In this document: positions 1 through 6,717 of the stretch, piece after piece
Numbering within the stretch: position 1 is the stretch's first letter
How the letters are laid out: each line of letters begins with the position of its first letter
Source of the DNA: Pseudomonadota bacterium
Lineage (GTDB): Bacteria; Pseudomonadota; Gammaproteobacteria; Steroidobacterales; Steroidobacteraceae
DNA: 6,717 bases
Reading direction: 5' to 3'
Assembly: GCA_003242685.1 (NCBI GenBank)
Contig: QGVD01000112.1
Coordinates: forward strand, 1-6,717
Program-made: the position numbers and the translations under genes
Notes under the pieces: model-generated
The model's input: only the letters and a program-made list of their open reading frames with translations
Databases searched by the model: none
What the model was told of the DNA's origin: nothing

Positions 1-1735
<1,735 letters not shown>

Positions 1736-1746
1736 GCGCGACCTGC

Positions 1747-1771
1747 GCCTCGGGCCGCGCAGGCCCGAGGC
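1747..1771 (+). terminator. GC-rich hairpin just after acnA, possible terminator without U-tract
   Basis: A perfect 10-bp inverted repeat (arms GCCTCGGGCC and GGCCCGAGGC, 1747-1756 and 1762-1771) with a 5-base loop GCGCA begins 12 bases after the acnA stop codon. Position and stability suit a transcript end or an mRNA 3'-stabilising structure. No run of T follows, so it does not meet the standard definition of an intrinsic terminator. It could instead allow partial read-through into the HAD gene 34 bases further on. Confidence 0.45.
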
Positions 1772-1804
1772 CATCGACGGCCGCGCGGCGGTGACCTGGA
1801 GTTC

Positions 1805-2515
1805 GTGACCCCGGCAGCCATGAGCTCACCGCAGACGACCGCATCCGAGGAAGCGGCAGCCTCCGGCGCCCAGCTCGTCGTGTTCGACCTCGACGGCACG
1901 ATCACGCGTCACGACACGCTCGTGCCCTACGTCTTCGGCTTCCTGTGGCGGCGTCCGTGGCGTTTCGCGGGGCTCCCACGCGTACTGCCGGCGCTCCTGC
2001 GTTTCCTCCTGCGGCGTGCGGGTCTCGGCGAGGTGAAGGGCGCGTTCATCCGCAGCACGCTGGGCGGCTGCACGCGTGCCGAGCTGCAGGCATGGACCGA
2101 GCGTTTCGTGCCGCGGCTGCTCGAGCGCGGTGTGTTCGCCCATGCGCTGGAAGCGATCGCGCAGCACCGCCGCGACGGCGACCGGCTCGTGCTCATGAGC
2201 GCGAGCCCCGAGCTCTATGTCCCCGAGATCGCACGGCGCCTCGGCTTCGATGAATGCATCTGCACCCGGCTGCGCTGGAACGGCGATCGTCTGCACGGTG
2301 AGCTCGACGGCGAGAACTGCCGCGGCGACGAGAAGACCCGCTGTTTCCGGCTGCTGCGCGAGCGCCACACCGGCATGCGTACCGTGGCCTACGCGAACGG
2401 CCCCTCCGACCTCGATCACCTCGAGCTCGCAGACCGGGCCGTGCTGGTGAACGGCGAAGCATGGACGCGTGTCAAAGCGAGCGAGCGGGGCATTCAGTGC
2501 GCCGACTGGCGCTGA
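1805..2515 (+). CDS. HAD-superfamily hydrolase, subfamily IB (phosphoserine phosphatase-like)
   Basis: A predicted cytoplasmic Mg-dependent phosphohydrolase; the substrate is unknown. Numbered from the GTG at 1805 (236 aa), motif I is VVFDLDGTIT, with nucleophile Asp28, general acid Asp30 and Thr32. An alpha-helical cap with basic and hydrophobic stretches spans about 40-110. Motif II is LVLMSASPE (Ser132), the motif III lysine is in DEKTR (Lys177), and motif IV is YANGPSDLDHL (Asp202). The stretch LRWNGDRLHGELDGENCRG is typical of the IB group that includes CicA and PgpC-like proteins. In motif IV the first acidic residue of the usual GDSxxD is Asn198. The start is uncertain: GGAG at 1798-1801 lies only 3 bases from the GTG, and the ATG at 1820 has no good ribosome site, yet either start keeps all motifs. 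It lies 69 bases after acnA on the same strand. Phosphatidylglycerophosphatase C is one possible role that I cannot confirm. Confidence 0.9.
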   Translation: MTPAAMSSPQTTASEEAAASGAQLVVFDLDGTITRHDTLVPYVFGFLWRRPWRFAGLPRVLPALLRFLLRRAGLGEVKGAFIRSTLGGCTRAELQAWTERFVPRLLERGVFAHALEAIAQHRRDGDRLVLMSASPELYVPEIARRLGFDECICTRLRWNGDRLHGELDGENCRGDEKTRCFRLLRERHTGMRTVAYANGPSDLDHLELADRAVLVNGEAWTRVKASERGIQCADWR

Positions 2516-2539
2516 CTTCGCCGTCAGGCCTGATTTAAG
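2512..2539 (+). promoter_or_regulatory. Candidate sigma70-type promoter for msrPQ
   Basis: A possible -35 CTGACT (2512-2517, 4 of 6 to consensus) is 16 bases from a -10 TTTAAG (2534-2539, 4 of 6). TG one base before the -10 makes an extended -10 (TGATTTAAG, 2531-2539). The -35 would overlap the HAD stop codon. This is the only AT-leaning patch in the 122-base gap before msrP, and it would give a leader of about 90 bases. Read by eye only. Confidence 0.35.
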
Positions 2540-2626
2540 CTCCGTTCCCGGCGGCGCGGCTGCGGCCGGCGGGTGGCACCGCCCTGCCCCGCGCGAAGCT
2601 GCCGCCTGGCGAGCCGACGTCCGACC

Positions 2627-2631
2627 GGAGG
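2627..2631 (+). promoter_or_regulatory. Ribosome binding site of msrP
   Basis: GGAGG with a 6-base spacer to the ATG at 2638. This is the strongest ribosome site in the window and fixes the msrP start. Confidence 0.85.
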
Positions 2632-2637
2632 TCCTCG

Positions 2638-3588
2638 ATGTCGAAGTACAGACCGCGCAGAATTCTCCCGTCCGAGATCACGCCGCCCGAAGTGTTCTTC
2701 GACCGCCGGAGGCTCCTCGCCGCCGCACTGGCTGGCGGCGCCTCGGCCCTGCTGCCGGCTGCCGAGCCGTCTCAGGCGCAGCCGGGGCAGCTCAGGTACA
2801 CGCGCAACACGCGCTACTCCACTTCCGAGCCGCCGAACGACTACGAGGACATCACGAACTACAACAACTTCTACGAGTTCGGGACGGAGAAGTCGGATCC
2901 CGCACGCAACGCCGGCTCGCTGCGCACACATCCGTGGACCGTGACGGTTTCCGGCGAAGCCGAGGTCACAGGGCAGTTCGCGCTGGAGGACATCCTCAAG
3001 CCCCATCCGCTCGAGGAGCGCATCTACCGCCTGCGCTGCGTCGAAGCCTGGTCGATGATCATTCCGTGGGTCGGCTTTCCGCTCGCCGACCTCCTCAAGC
3101 GCTTCAAGCCGACGTCGAAGGCGAAGTACGTCGAGTTCCGCACGCTGCACGATCCGAAACAGATGCCCGGGCAGCGCTTCCGGGTGCTCGACTGGCCCTA
3201 CGTCGAAGGCCTGCGCATCGACGAGGCGATGCATCCGCTCACGTTCATCGCGGTCGGCGTGTACGGACGCGTGCTGCCCAATCAGAACGGCGCGCCGCTG
3301 CGGCTCGTCGTGCCCTGGAAGTACGGCTTCAAGAGCATCAAGTCGATCGTCAGCATCCGCTTCACCGAGAAGCAGCCGCTCAACAGCTGGCACGTCGCGC
3401 AGCCCGACGAGTACGGCTTCTACGCGAACGTGAATCCGAACGTCGATCATCCCCGCTGGAGCCAGGCGACCGAGCGGCTGATCGGCCGCGGCTTCTTCGC
3501 GAAGCGGCAGCCGACGCTGATGTTCAACGGCTACGCCGAGGAGGTTGCGCACCTCTACAGCGGCATGGACCTGCGCCGCTACTTCTAG
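2638..3588 (+). CDS. msrP: Protein-methionine-sulfoxide reductase catalytic subunit MsrP (YedY)
   Basis: A periplasmic molybdenum-molybdopterin enzyme that reduces methionine sulfoxide in oxidised envelope proteins. The 316-aa protein begins with the family's N-terminal block (ILPSEITPPEVFFDRRRLL), containing a twin-arginine Tat signal: Arg23-Arg24 followed by a hydrophobic segment (LLAAALAGGASALLPAA, about 26-42). Processing is expected near the AQ-rich stretch around residues 46-49. The sulfite-oxidase fold follows: NNFYEFGTEKSDP (76-88), the molybdenum-ligand cysteine in YRLRCVEAW (Cys134, matching Cys146 of the E. coli precursor), VVPWKYGFKSIKSI, and the usual C-terminus DLRRYF. Length is normal and the start is set by a strong GGAGG. 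msrQ begins 16 bases after the stop codon, so the two form an operon. Molybdopterin synthesis genes must lie elsewhere. In E. coli the equivalent operon responds to hypochlorous acid via HprSR (YedVW); no such regulator gene is present here. Confidence 0.97.
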   Translation: MSKYRPRRILPSEITPPEVFFDRRRLLAAALAGGASALLPAAEPSQAQPGQLRYTRNTRYSTSEPPNDYEDITNYNNFYEFGTEKSDPARNAGSLRTHPWTVTVSGEAEVTGQFALEDILKPHPLEERIYRLRCVEAWSMIIPWVGFPLADLLKRFKPTSKAKYVEFRTLHDPKQMPGQRFRVLDWPYVEGLRIDEAMHPLTFIAVGVYGRVLPNQNGAPLRLVVPWKYGFKSIKSIVSIRFTEKQPLNSWHVAQPDEYGFYANVNPNVDHPRWSQATERLIGRGFFAKRQPTLMFNGYAEEVAHLYSGMDLRRYF

Positions 3589-3604
3589 CGGCCGTGCGCT
3601 GCCG

Positions 3605-4264
3605 ATGCGCGTCGAGAGCCGCTACCGCCTCGTCTACAAGCCGCTGGTGTTTCTCGCGTGCAGCGCGCCCTTCGTGCTGCTCGTCGCCGGCGCGTTCGAG
3701 GTGCTCGGTCGGGACCTGGGCCCCGATCCCGTCGAGTACATCCTGCACTCGACCGGCAAGACCGCGCTCAATCTCCTGCTGATTACCTTGCTCGTGACGC
3801 CCGCCCGTCAGCTCGGCGGCTGGCCGCACCTCGTTCGCCTGCGGCGGATGCTCGGGGTGTTCTCTTTCTTCTACGCGGCCCTGCACGTGCTCACGTACGC
3901 GGTGCTCGATCTCGGGCTCGATTTCGCGACGCTGGGCGAGGACATCGTCAAGCGCCCCTACATCACGGTCGGGTTCACCGCGCTCGTCATTCTCCTCGCG
4001 CTCGCCGCGACCTCGACGAACGGCATGATGCGCCGTCTCGGAAGGCGCTGGCAGAAGCTGCATCGGCTGGTGTACGTGGCGGCCATTCTCGGCGTGTGGC
4101 ACTTCTGGTGGCAGGTGAAGGCCGACATCCGGGAGCCGCTTCTCTACGCCGCCATGCTCGCCGTGCTGCTCGGATATCGCGTCGTCCGCAGCCGCACCGC
4201 GCGCGAGCTCGCGCGCCGCTTCACCGAGGCGCGCACGTCCGCCCCGCCCAGCGAAAGTCCCTGA
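3605..4264 (+). CDS. msrQ: Protein-methionine-sulfoxide reductase haem-binding subunit MsrQ (YedZ)
   Basis: An inner-membrane b-type haem protein that passes electrons from the respiratory chain or a flavin reductase to MsrP. The 219-aa product has about six hydrophobic segments (near residues 13-32, 50-66, 83-103, 118-137, 154-170 and 178-193), as in the ferric-reductase-like transmembrane family. Candidate haem-ligand histidines are His94 (FFYAALHVLTY), His153 (WQKLHRLVYVAA) and His166 (GVWHFWW). The family motifs HSTGKTALNLLL and LVTPARQ lie near the start. ATG at 3605 is chosen because YRLVYKPLVF is the normal MsrQ N-terminus; no clear ribosome site precedes it, so translation may be coupled to msrP 16 bases upstream. 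The C-terminal tail from about 195 is charged and cytoplasmic. The gene ends 39 bases from the convergent kynA stop codon. Confidence 0.96.
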   Translation: MRVESRYRLVYKPLVFLACSAPFVLLVAGAFEVLGRDLGPDPVEYILHSTGKTALNLLLITLLVTPARQLGGWPHLVRLRRMLGVFSFFYAALHVLTYAVLDLGLDFATLGEDIVKRPYITVGFTALVILLALAATSTNGMMRRLGRRWQKLHRLVYVAAILGVWHFWWQVKADIREPLLYAAMLAVLLGYRVVRSRTARELARRFTEARTSAPPSESP

Positions 4265-4269
4265 GCGCC

Positions 4270-4285
4270 GCGCGTCCCGACGCGC
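4270..4285. terminator. Short hairpin in the convergent msrQ/kynA gap, possible bidirectional terminator
   Basis: A perfect 6-bp stem (GCGCGT and ACGCGC) with a CCCG loop lies between the two facing stop codons. A wider pairing GCGCCG (4265-4270) with CGGCGC (4297-4302) could form instead. Neither strand has a T-run after the stem, so the terminator role rests on position alone. Confidence 0.3.
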
Positions 4286-4303
4286 TTCGTGCGCGCCGGC
4301 GCC

Positions 4304-5161
4304 TCACATCGACGTGCGGATCTGCCAGAGCTCCGGGAAGAACTTCAGCTCGAGCGCCTTCATGAGGTACGACACGCCGCTCGTGCCGCCGGTGCCCGGC
4401 TTGTAGCCGATGATGCGCTCGACCGCCTTGACGTGATTGAACCGCCAGAGCTGGAACTTGTGGTCGAGATCGACGAGCCGCTCGGCGAGCTCGTAGAGAT
4501 CCCAGTCCTTCTCCGAGTTGTGGTAGACGGCGAGCCACGCGCCGGCCACCTGCTTGCTCGCGCGGTAGGGCTCGCTGAAATCGCGCGAGAGATACTCCTC
4601 GGGGATGCCGTAGCCGCGCCGGCTCAGGAGACGCAGCACCTCGTCGTAGAGAGAAGGCGCCTCGAGCGCATGACGGAGCGCCGCATACGCCTTCGGATCG
4701 CGCTCGTGCACGGCGATCATCTGCGCGTTCTTGTTCCCGAGCTGGAACTCGAGCAGCCGGTACTGCACCGACTGGAAGCCGGAGGATCTTCCGAGCGCGT
4801 TGCGGAACGCCGAGTAGTCCGACGGCGTCATCGTGGAGAGGATGTCCCACGTCGCGAGCAGCTGCTGCTGCACGCGCGAGATGCGGCTCAGCATCTTGAA
4901 CGAGGGATCGAGGTCGTCGCGGCGCACGCACTCGAGCACGCCCTGCAGCTCGTGCCGGAACAGCCGCATCCAGAGCTCCGACGTCTGGTGGATGATGATG
5001 AACATCATCTCGTCGTGCTCGCTCGTGAGCGGCTGCTGCGCGTCGAGGATCTTGTCGAGCTGCAGGTACTCGCCGTACGAGAGCGAGGAGCCGAGATCCC
5101 AGTACACCGGCTCGTCGCTGAGATCGACCTGCTCGGTCTTGTCGTAGCGTCGCGTGCTCAT
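4304..5161 (-). CDS. kynA: Tryptophan 2,3-dioxygenase KynA
   Basis: A cytoplasmic haem enzyme that oxidises L-tryptophan to N-formylkynurenine, the first step of the kynurenine pathway. The 285-aa protein is close in length and motifs to the Xanthomonas-type enzyme. It has SYGEYLQLDKIL (28-39), the distal active-site histidine in FIIIHQTSELW (His58), the substrate-binding arginine in SAFRNALGRSSGFQS (Arg120), the proximal haem ligand in WRFNHVKAVERIIG (His243), and the substrate-closing loop KPGTGGTSG (254-262). It ends in FFPELWQIRTSM. The ATG at 5161-5159 has AAGGA 7 bases upstream; longer in-frame versions to 5326 would add unrelated arginine-rich sequence running into the peptidase gene. 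It lies 65 bases downstream of the peptidase gene on the same strand, probably one transcript. No kynurenine formamidase or kynureninase gene is in view. All key residues are present. Confidence 0.98.
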   Translation of the reverse strand: MSTRRYDKTEQVDLSDEPVYWDLGSSLSYGEYLQLDKILDAQQPLTSEHDEMMFIIIHQTSELWMRLFRHELQGVLECVRRDDLDPSFKMLSRISRVQQQLLATWDILSTMTPSDYSAFRNALGRSSGFQSVQYRLLEFQLGNKNAQMIAVHERDPKAYAALRHALEAPSLYDEVLRLLSRRGYGIPEEYLSRDFSEPYRASKQVAGAWLAVYHNSEKDWDLYELAERLVDLDHKFQLWRFNHVKAVERIIGYKPGTGGTSGVSYLMKALELKFFPELWQIRTSM

Positions 5162-5168
5162 GATCCGG

Positions 5169-5173
5169 TCCTT
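5169..5173 (-). promoter_or_regulatory. Ribosome binding site of kynA
   Basis: AAGGA on the minus strand with a 7-base spacer to the ATG at 5161. It decides the start against longer in-frame alternatives. A small stem (CGCGC and GCGCG, 5174-5178 and 5182-5186) directly abuts it on the 5' side of the message. Confidence 0.75.
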
Positions 5174-5226
5174 CGCGCCATGCGCGCGTGTGAGATGCCG
5201 ATGCTCCGCGTCTCGCCGATTGCGCT

Positions 5227-5985
5227 TCAGGGATGCTCGCCGAACACCCAGGATGGTACACGCCGCCAGCCGTCGAGCAATTCGCGGTCGAGGGCACGGT
5301 AATCGGGACAGTAGCGCGCCACGCACTGCCAGAAGCGCCGCGAGTGATTCATGTGGCGCGTGTGTGCGAGCTCATGGATGAGGAGATACCGCACGACCTC
5401 CGGCCGCTGGAAGAGCAGGCAGCAGTTGAGGCTGATCGTGCCCCGCACGGAGCAGCTTCCCCAGCGCGAACGCTGGCGGCGCACGCTGACGCGCGCGTAC
5501 TCGAAACCGAGCTCGCGCGCACAGGATGCCAGCGCCTCGCCGAGGACGACGCGGCCGCGCTCGAGGAGCCAAGCGCGCAGCGCCTGCCGCATCTCGCGCG
5601 GTCCCCCCGACGTGCCGCAGAGACTCAGGAGCCCCGGTGCCGTCGCGCGGGCACGCGGCCGCCCCGGGCCGCCGGCGAGATGCACGCGCCAGACCTCGCC
5701 GCACGCGGGCAGCTCGATCTGCTGCGGCGGAAACGGATCCGGCGGACGCGCGTGCCGGCGCACCTCGAGGCGCTTGCGCTCGATCCATTCGCGGTGCTGC
5801 TCGACGAAGCGCTGCACCTGACGCGCGGAGACGCGCGGAGGAACGACGACTTCCACGCGTCCCGAGAGCAGCACCCGCACGGTCAGCCTTCGTGCGCGGC
5901 GGCTTTCGCGCACGACCCACTCTCCGGCGGCGTCCCGGTCGGACCACAGTGCTAGCTGTGACACGCCGGCGTCGAACAGTTTCAT
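5227..5985 (-). CDS. M48-type zinc metallopeptidase, YgjP-like (DUF45)
   Basis: A predicted soluble zinc metallopeptidase of the YgjP/WpsM-like group; its physiological substrate is not known. The 252-aa protein has the family N-terminal beta-rich region (RESRRARRLTVRV, then VEVVVPPRVS, about 26-53) and a helix with HREWIERKR. The signature SRWGSCS is at 173-179, followed by the zinc site LLIHELAHTRHMNHS. Zinc ligands should be His204 and His208 of HExxH plus His214 in the NHSRRFW motif, with Glu205 as catalytic base. There is no signal peptide or membrane segment. The ATG at 5985-5983 is preceded by GTGGAG with a 7-base spacer. The frame stays open to 6219, but that extension is arginine-rich, unlike the family, and would overlap the aldolase gene. 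It is upstream of kynA and probably shares its transcript. Family call is firm, function is not. Confidence 0.93.
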   Translation of the reverse strand: MKLFDAGVSQLALWSDRDAAGEWVVRESRRARRLTVRVLLSGRVEVVVPPRVSARQVQRFVEQHREWIERKRLEVRRHARPPDPFPPQQIELPACGEVWRVHLAGGPGRPRARATAPGLLSLCGTSGGPREMRQALRAWLLERGRVVLGEALASCARELGFEYARVSVRRQRSRWGSCSVRGTISLNCCLLFQRPEVVRYLLIHELAHTRHMNHSRRFWQCVARYCPDYRALDRELLDGWRRVPSWVFGEHP

Positions 5986-5992
5986 ACCGGTG

Positions 5993-5998
5993 CTCCAC
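5993..5998 (-). promoter_or_regulatory. Ribosome binding site of the metallopeptidase gene
   Basis: GTGGAG on the minus strand with a 7-base spacer to the ATG at 5985. It supports this start rather than the longer open frame. Confidence 0.7.
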
Positions 5999-6012
5999 TG
6001 CACGAAGCGACG

Positions 6013-6049
6013 CGGTCCGCGCCGCCTTCGACGGCGGACGCGGGGACCG
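6013..6049 (-). other. Long imperfect hairpin in the leader of the metallopeptidase gene
   Basis: On the plus strand CGGTCC-GCG-CCGCC (6013-6026) can pair with GGCGG-a-CGC-gg-GGACCG (6033-6049). This gives 14 base pairs with one single-base and one two-base bulge around the loop TTCGAC. If transcription starts near 6087 on the minus strand, this fold sits in the leader and ends 27 bases before the start codon. No T-run follows, so it is not a classical attenuator. No riboswitch family was recognised. Confidence 0.5.
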
Positions 6050-6072
6050 GAAGCGGCTGAGAAAGACTCCAC

Positions 6073-6085
6073 GAACGCATCGGTG
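6073..6085 (+). repeat. Direct repeat, copy 1
   Basis: GAACGCATCGGTG. It matches copy 2 at 6109-6121 in 12 of 13 positions, 36 bases apart start to start. The pair brackets the candidate minus-strand promoter. Possible regulator binding half of a control region. Confidence 0.5.
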
Positions 6086-6087
6086 CT

Positions 6088-6105
6088 CGCTGCATCATAG
6101 CAGCG
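6088..6105. promoter_or_regulatory. Palindrome spanning the -10 box, operator-like
   Basis: CGCTGC and GCAGCG (6088-6093 and 6100-6105) form perfect 6-bp arms around ATCATA, the complement of the proposed -10. An 18-base symmetrical site over a -10 is the usual place for a dimeric repressor. No regulator gene is adjacent to assign it to. Confidence 0.4.
6094..6102 (-). promoter_or_regulatory. Extended -10 promoter for metallopeptidase-kynA
   Basis: On the minus strand the sequence reads TGCTATGAT: a TATGAT hexamer (5 of 6 to consensus) with the TGn extension. No convincing -35 exists at 16-18 bases, which fits extended -10 promoters or activator dependence. Predicted start near 6087 gives a leader of about 100 bases. 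Confidence 0.45.
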
Positions 6106-6108
6106 CAG

Positions 6109-6121
6109 GAACGCAGCGGTG
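6109..6121 (+). repeat. Direct repeat, copy 2
   Basis: GAACGCAGCGGTG, differing from copy 1 (6073-6085) only at base 8. It occupies the place where a -35 for the minus-strand promoter would be and lies just before the candidate -35 of the aldolase gene, so a bound protein could affect both directions. The GAACGC core occurs once more at 6131-6136. Confidence 0.5.
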
Positions 6122-6123
6122 GG

Positions 6124-6152
6124 CAGACGCGAACGCCGGCATTCGTTACGAT
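6124..6152 (+). promoter_or_regulatory. Weak candidate promoter for the threonine aldolase gene
   Basis: TACGAT (6147-6152, 4 of 6 to the -10 consensus) lies 17 bases after CAGACG (6124-6129, 3 of 6 to the -35 consensus). It would start transcription about 30 bases before the ATG. This is the best plus-strand candidate in the divergent gap but is weak. Confidence 0.22.
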
Positions 6153-6190
6153 CCCGCCCTTTCCGAAGCCCTGCGAGTGTCCGCCCGACC

Positions 6191-6717
6191 ATGCGCTTCT
6201 TCAGCGACAACGCCGCCACTGCCTGCCCCGAGATCCTCGCCGCGATTCAGGAGGCCAATCGAGGGCTCGAGAAGGCCTACGGCGACGATCCCTGGACGCA
6301 GAGGCTCGACGCCGTCTTCGGCGAGTACTTCGGAACGGAAGTGAAGGTGTTCCCCGTGGCGACGGGAACGGCGGCGAACGCTCTCGCGCTATCGACCATC
6401 ACCCCGCCCTACGGCGCGGTGTTCGCTCACGAGGAGGCGCACATCATCCGTGATGAATGCGGTGCGCCCGAGTTCTTCTCGGGGGGCGCACGGCTCGTGC
6501 CGGTTCCCGGCGCCGACGGGAAGCTCACGTGCTCGAGCCTGAGCGCCGCGCTCGCGGCGAATCCGGTTTCCGTGCATACGGTGCAGCCCGCGGCCGTCTC
6601 GCTCACGCAGCTCACGGAGCTCGGCACTGCGTACCGTCCTGAGGAGATCGCGGCAGTCGCCGAGCTCGCGCATGGTCATGGCCTGAAGGTGCACATGGAC
6701 GGCGCGCGCTTCGCCAA
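6191..6717 (+). CDS. ltaE: Low-specificity L-threonine aldolase, 5' part, cut by the window edge
   Basis: A PLP-dependent enzyme that cleaves L-threonine or L-allo-threonine to glycine and acetaldehyde. The first 175 codons are present and open to the right edge. The start MRFFSDNAATACPEIL, then KAYGDDPWTQRL (28-39), matches the Pseudomonas-type branch rather than the E. coli LtaE branch. ATGTAAN (57-63) is the phosphate-binding loop. EEAHIIRDECGAPEFFSGG (81-99) carries His84, expected to stack on the cofactor ring, and HMDGARFA (168-175) carries Asp170, which binds the pyridine nitrogen, and Arg173. The Schiff-base lysine would lie about 30 residues beyond the edge, so catalytic completeness cannot be judged. 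ATG at 6191 fits the family N-terminus; no clear ribosome site precedes it. It is divergent from the metallopeptidase gene across 205 bases. ltaE is used here in the broad sense. Confidence 0.93.
   Translation, partial: MRFFSDNAATACPEILAAIQEANRGLEKAYGDDPWTQRLDAVFGEYFGTEVKVFPVATGTAANALALSTITPPYGAVFAHEEAHIIRDECGAPEFFSGGARLVPVPGADGKLTCSSLSAALAANPVSVHTVQPAAVSLTQLTELGTAYRPEEIAAVAELAHGHGLKVHMDGARFA

Noticed and set aside
2568..2583. Possible 5-bp stem (GGCGG/CCGCC) in the msrP leader
   Set aside because: Too short to stand out in GC-rich sequence with several competing pairings; no riboswitch features seen.
2469..3782. Open frame of 437 codons on the plus strand, longer than msrP itself and overlapping it
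   Set aside because: It is a frame-shifted shadow of msrP and msrQ: low-complexity, Arg/Ala-rich and without family motifs, whereas the msrP frame has a Tat signal, molybdenum-ligand cysteine and strong ribosome site.
4289..5302. 337-codon open frame antisense to the whole of kynA
   Set aside because: Composition (Leu/Arg/Glu/Val-rich, repetitive) is that of a high-GC antisense shadow, and the minus strand encodes an unmistakable tryptophan 2,3-dioxygenase.
5233..5955. 240-codon open frame antisense to the metallopeptidase gene
   Set aside because: No recognisable domain, and the minus strand carries the HExxH peptidase with normal length and ribosome site.
5986..6219. In-frame N-terminal extension of the metallopeptidase (78 residues to 6219)
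   Set aside because: The added sequence is Arg-rich and unlike the family, spans the hairpin and promoter candidate, and would overlap the start of the aldolase gene.

Overview
This is a high-GC stretch of bacterial chromosome with ordinary, tightly packed housekeeping genes. The families present (aconitase A, the MsrP/MsrQ pair, a Xanthomonas-type tryptophan 2,3-dioxygenase and a Pseudomonas-type low-specificity threonine aldolase) point to a Pseudomonadota genome. A high-GC gammaproteobacterium such as a Xanthomonadales, Nevskiales or Steroidobacterales relative is my best guess, but the sequence does not settle the genus. I see no tRNA, rRNA, CRISPR array, insertion sequence or phage gene.

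Layout, left to right. Positions 1-1735 (+) hold the last two thirds of aconitase A, whose start lies outside the window. A GC-rich hairpin follows it, then a HAD-IB phosphatase-like gene (1805-2515, +). After a 122-base gap with a plausible extended -10 promoter come msrP (2638-3588) and msrQ (3605-4264), 16 bases apart and almost certainly co-transcribed. They end facing kynA (4304-5161, -) across a 39-base convergent gap. Upstream of kynA on the same strand, 65 bases away, is a YgjP/DUF45-type M48 metallopeptidase gene (5227-5985, -), so peptidase and kynA probably form a two-gene unit. A divergent control region of about 205 bases (5986-6190) separates it from a threonine aldolase gene (6191 onward, +) that runs off the right edge.

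How the genes work together. MsrP and MsrQ are one system: a periplasmic molybdopterin enzyme and its haem-b membrane electron donor, repairing oxidised methionines in envelope proteins. KynA opens tryptophan catabolism and the aldolase cleaves threonine-type beta-hydroxy amino acids, so the right half leans towards amino-acid breakdown, but no other kynurenine-pathway gene is visible. Aconitase serves the TCA and glyoxylate cycles. Nothing else suggests one joint pathway.

I looked for an undescribed system and did not find one in the protein-coding content. The least explained part is the 5986-6190 region. It has a palindrome centred on a good extended -10, flanked by a 12/13 direct repeat, and a long hairpin in the leader of the peptidase gene. 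These are sequence observations; any regulatory role is inference.
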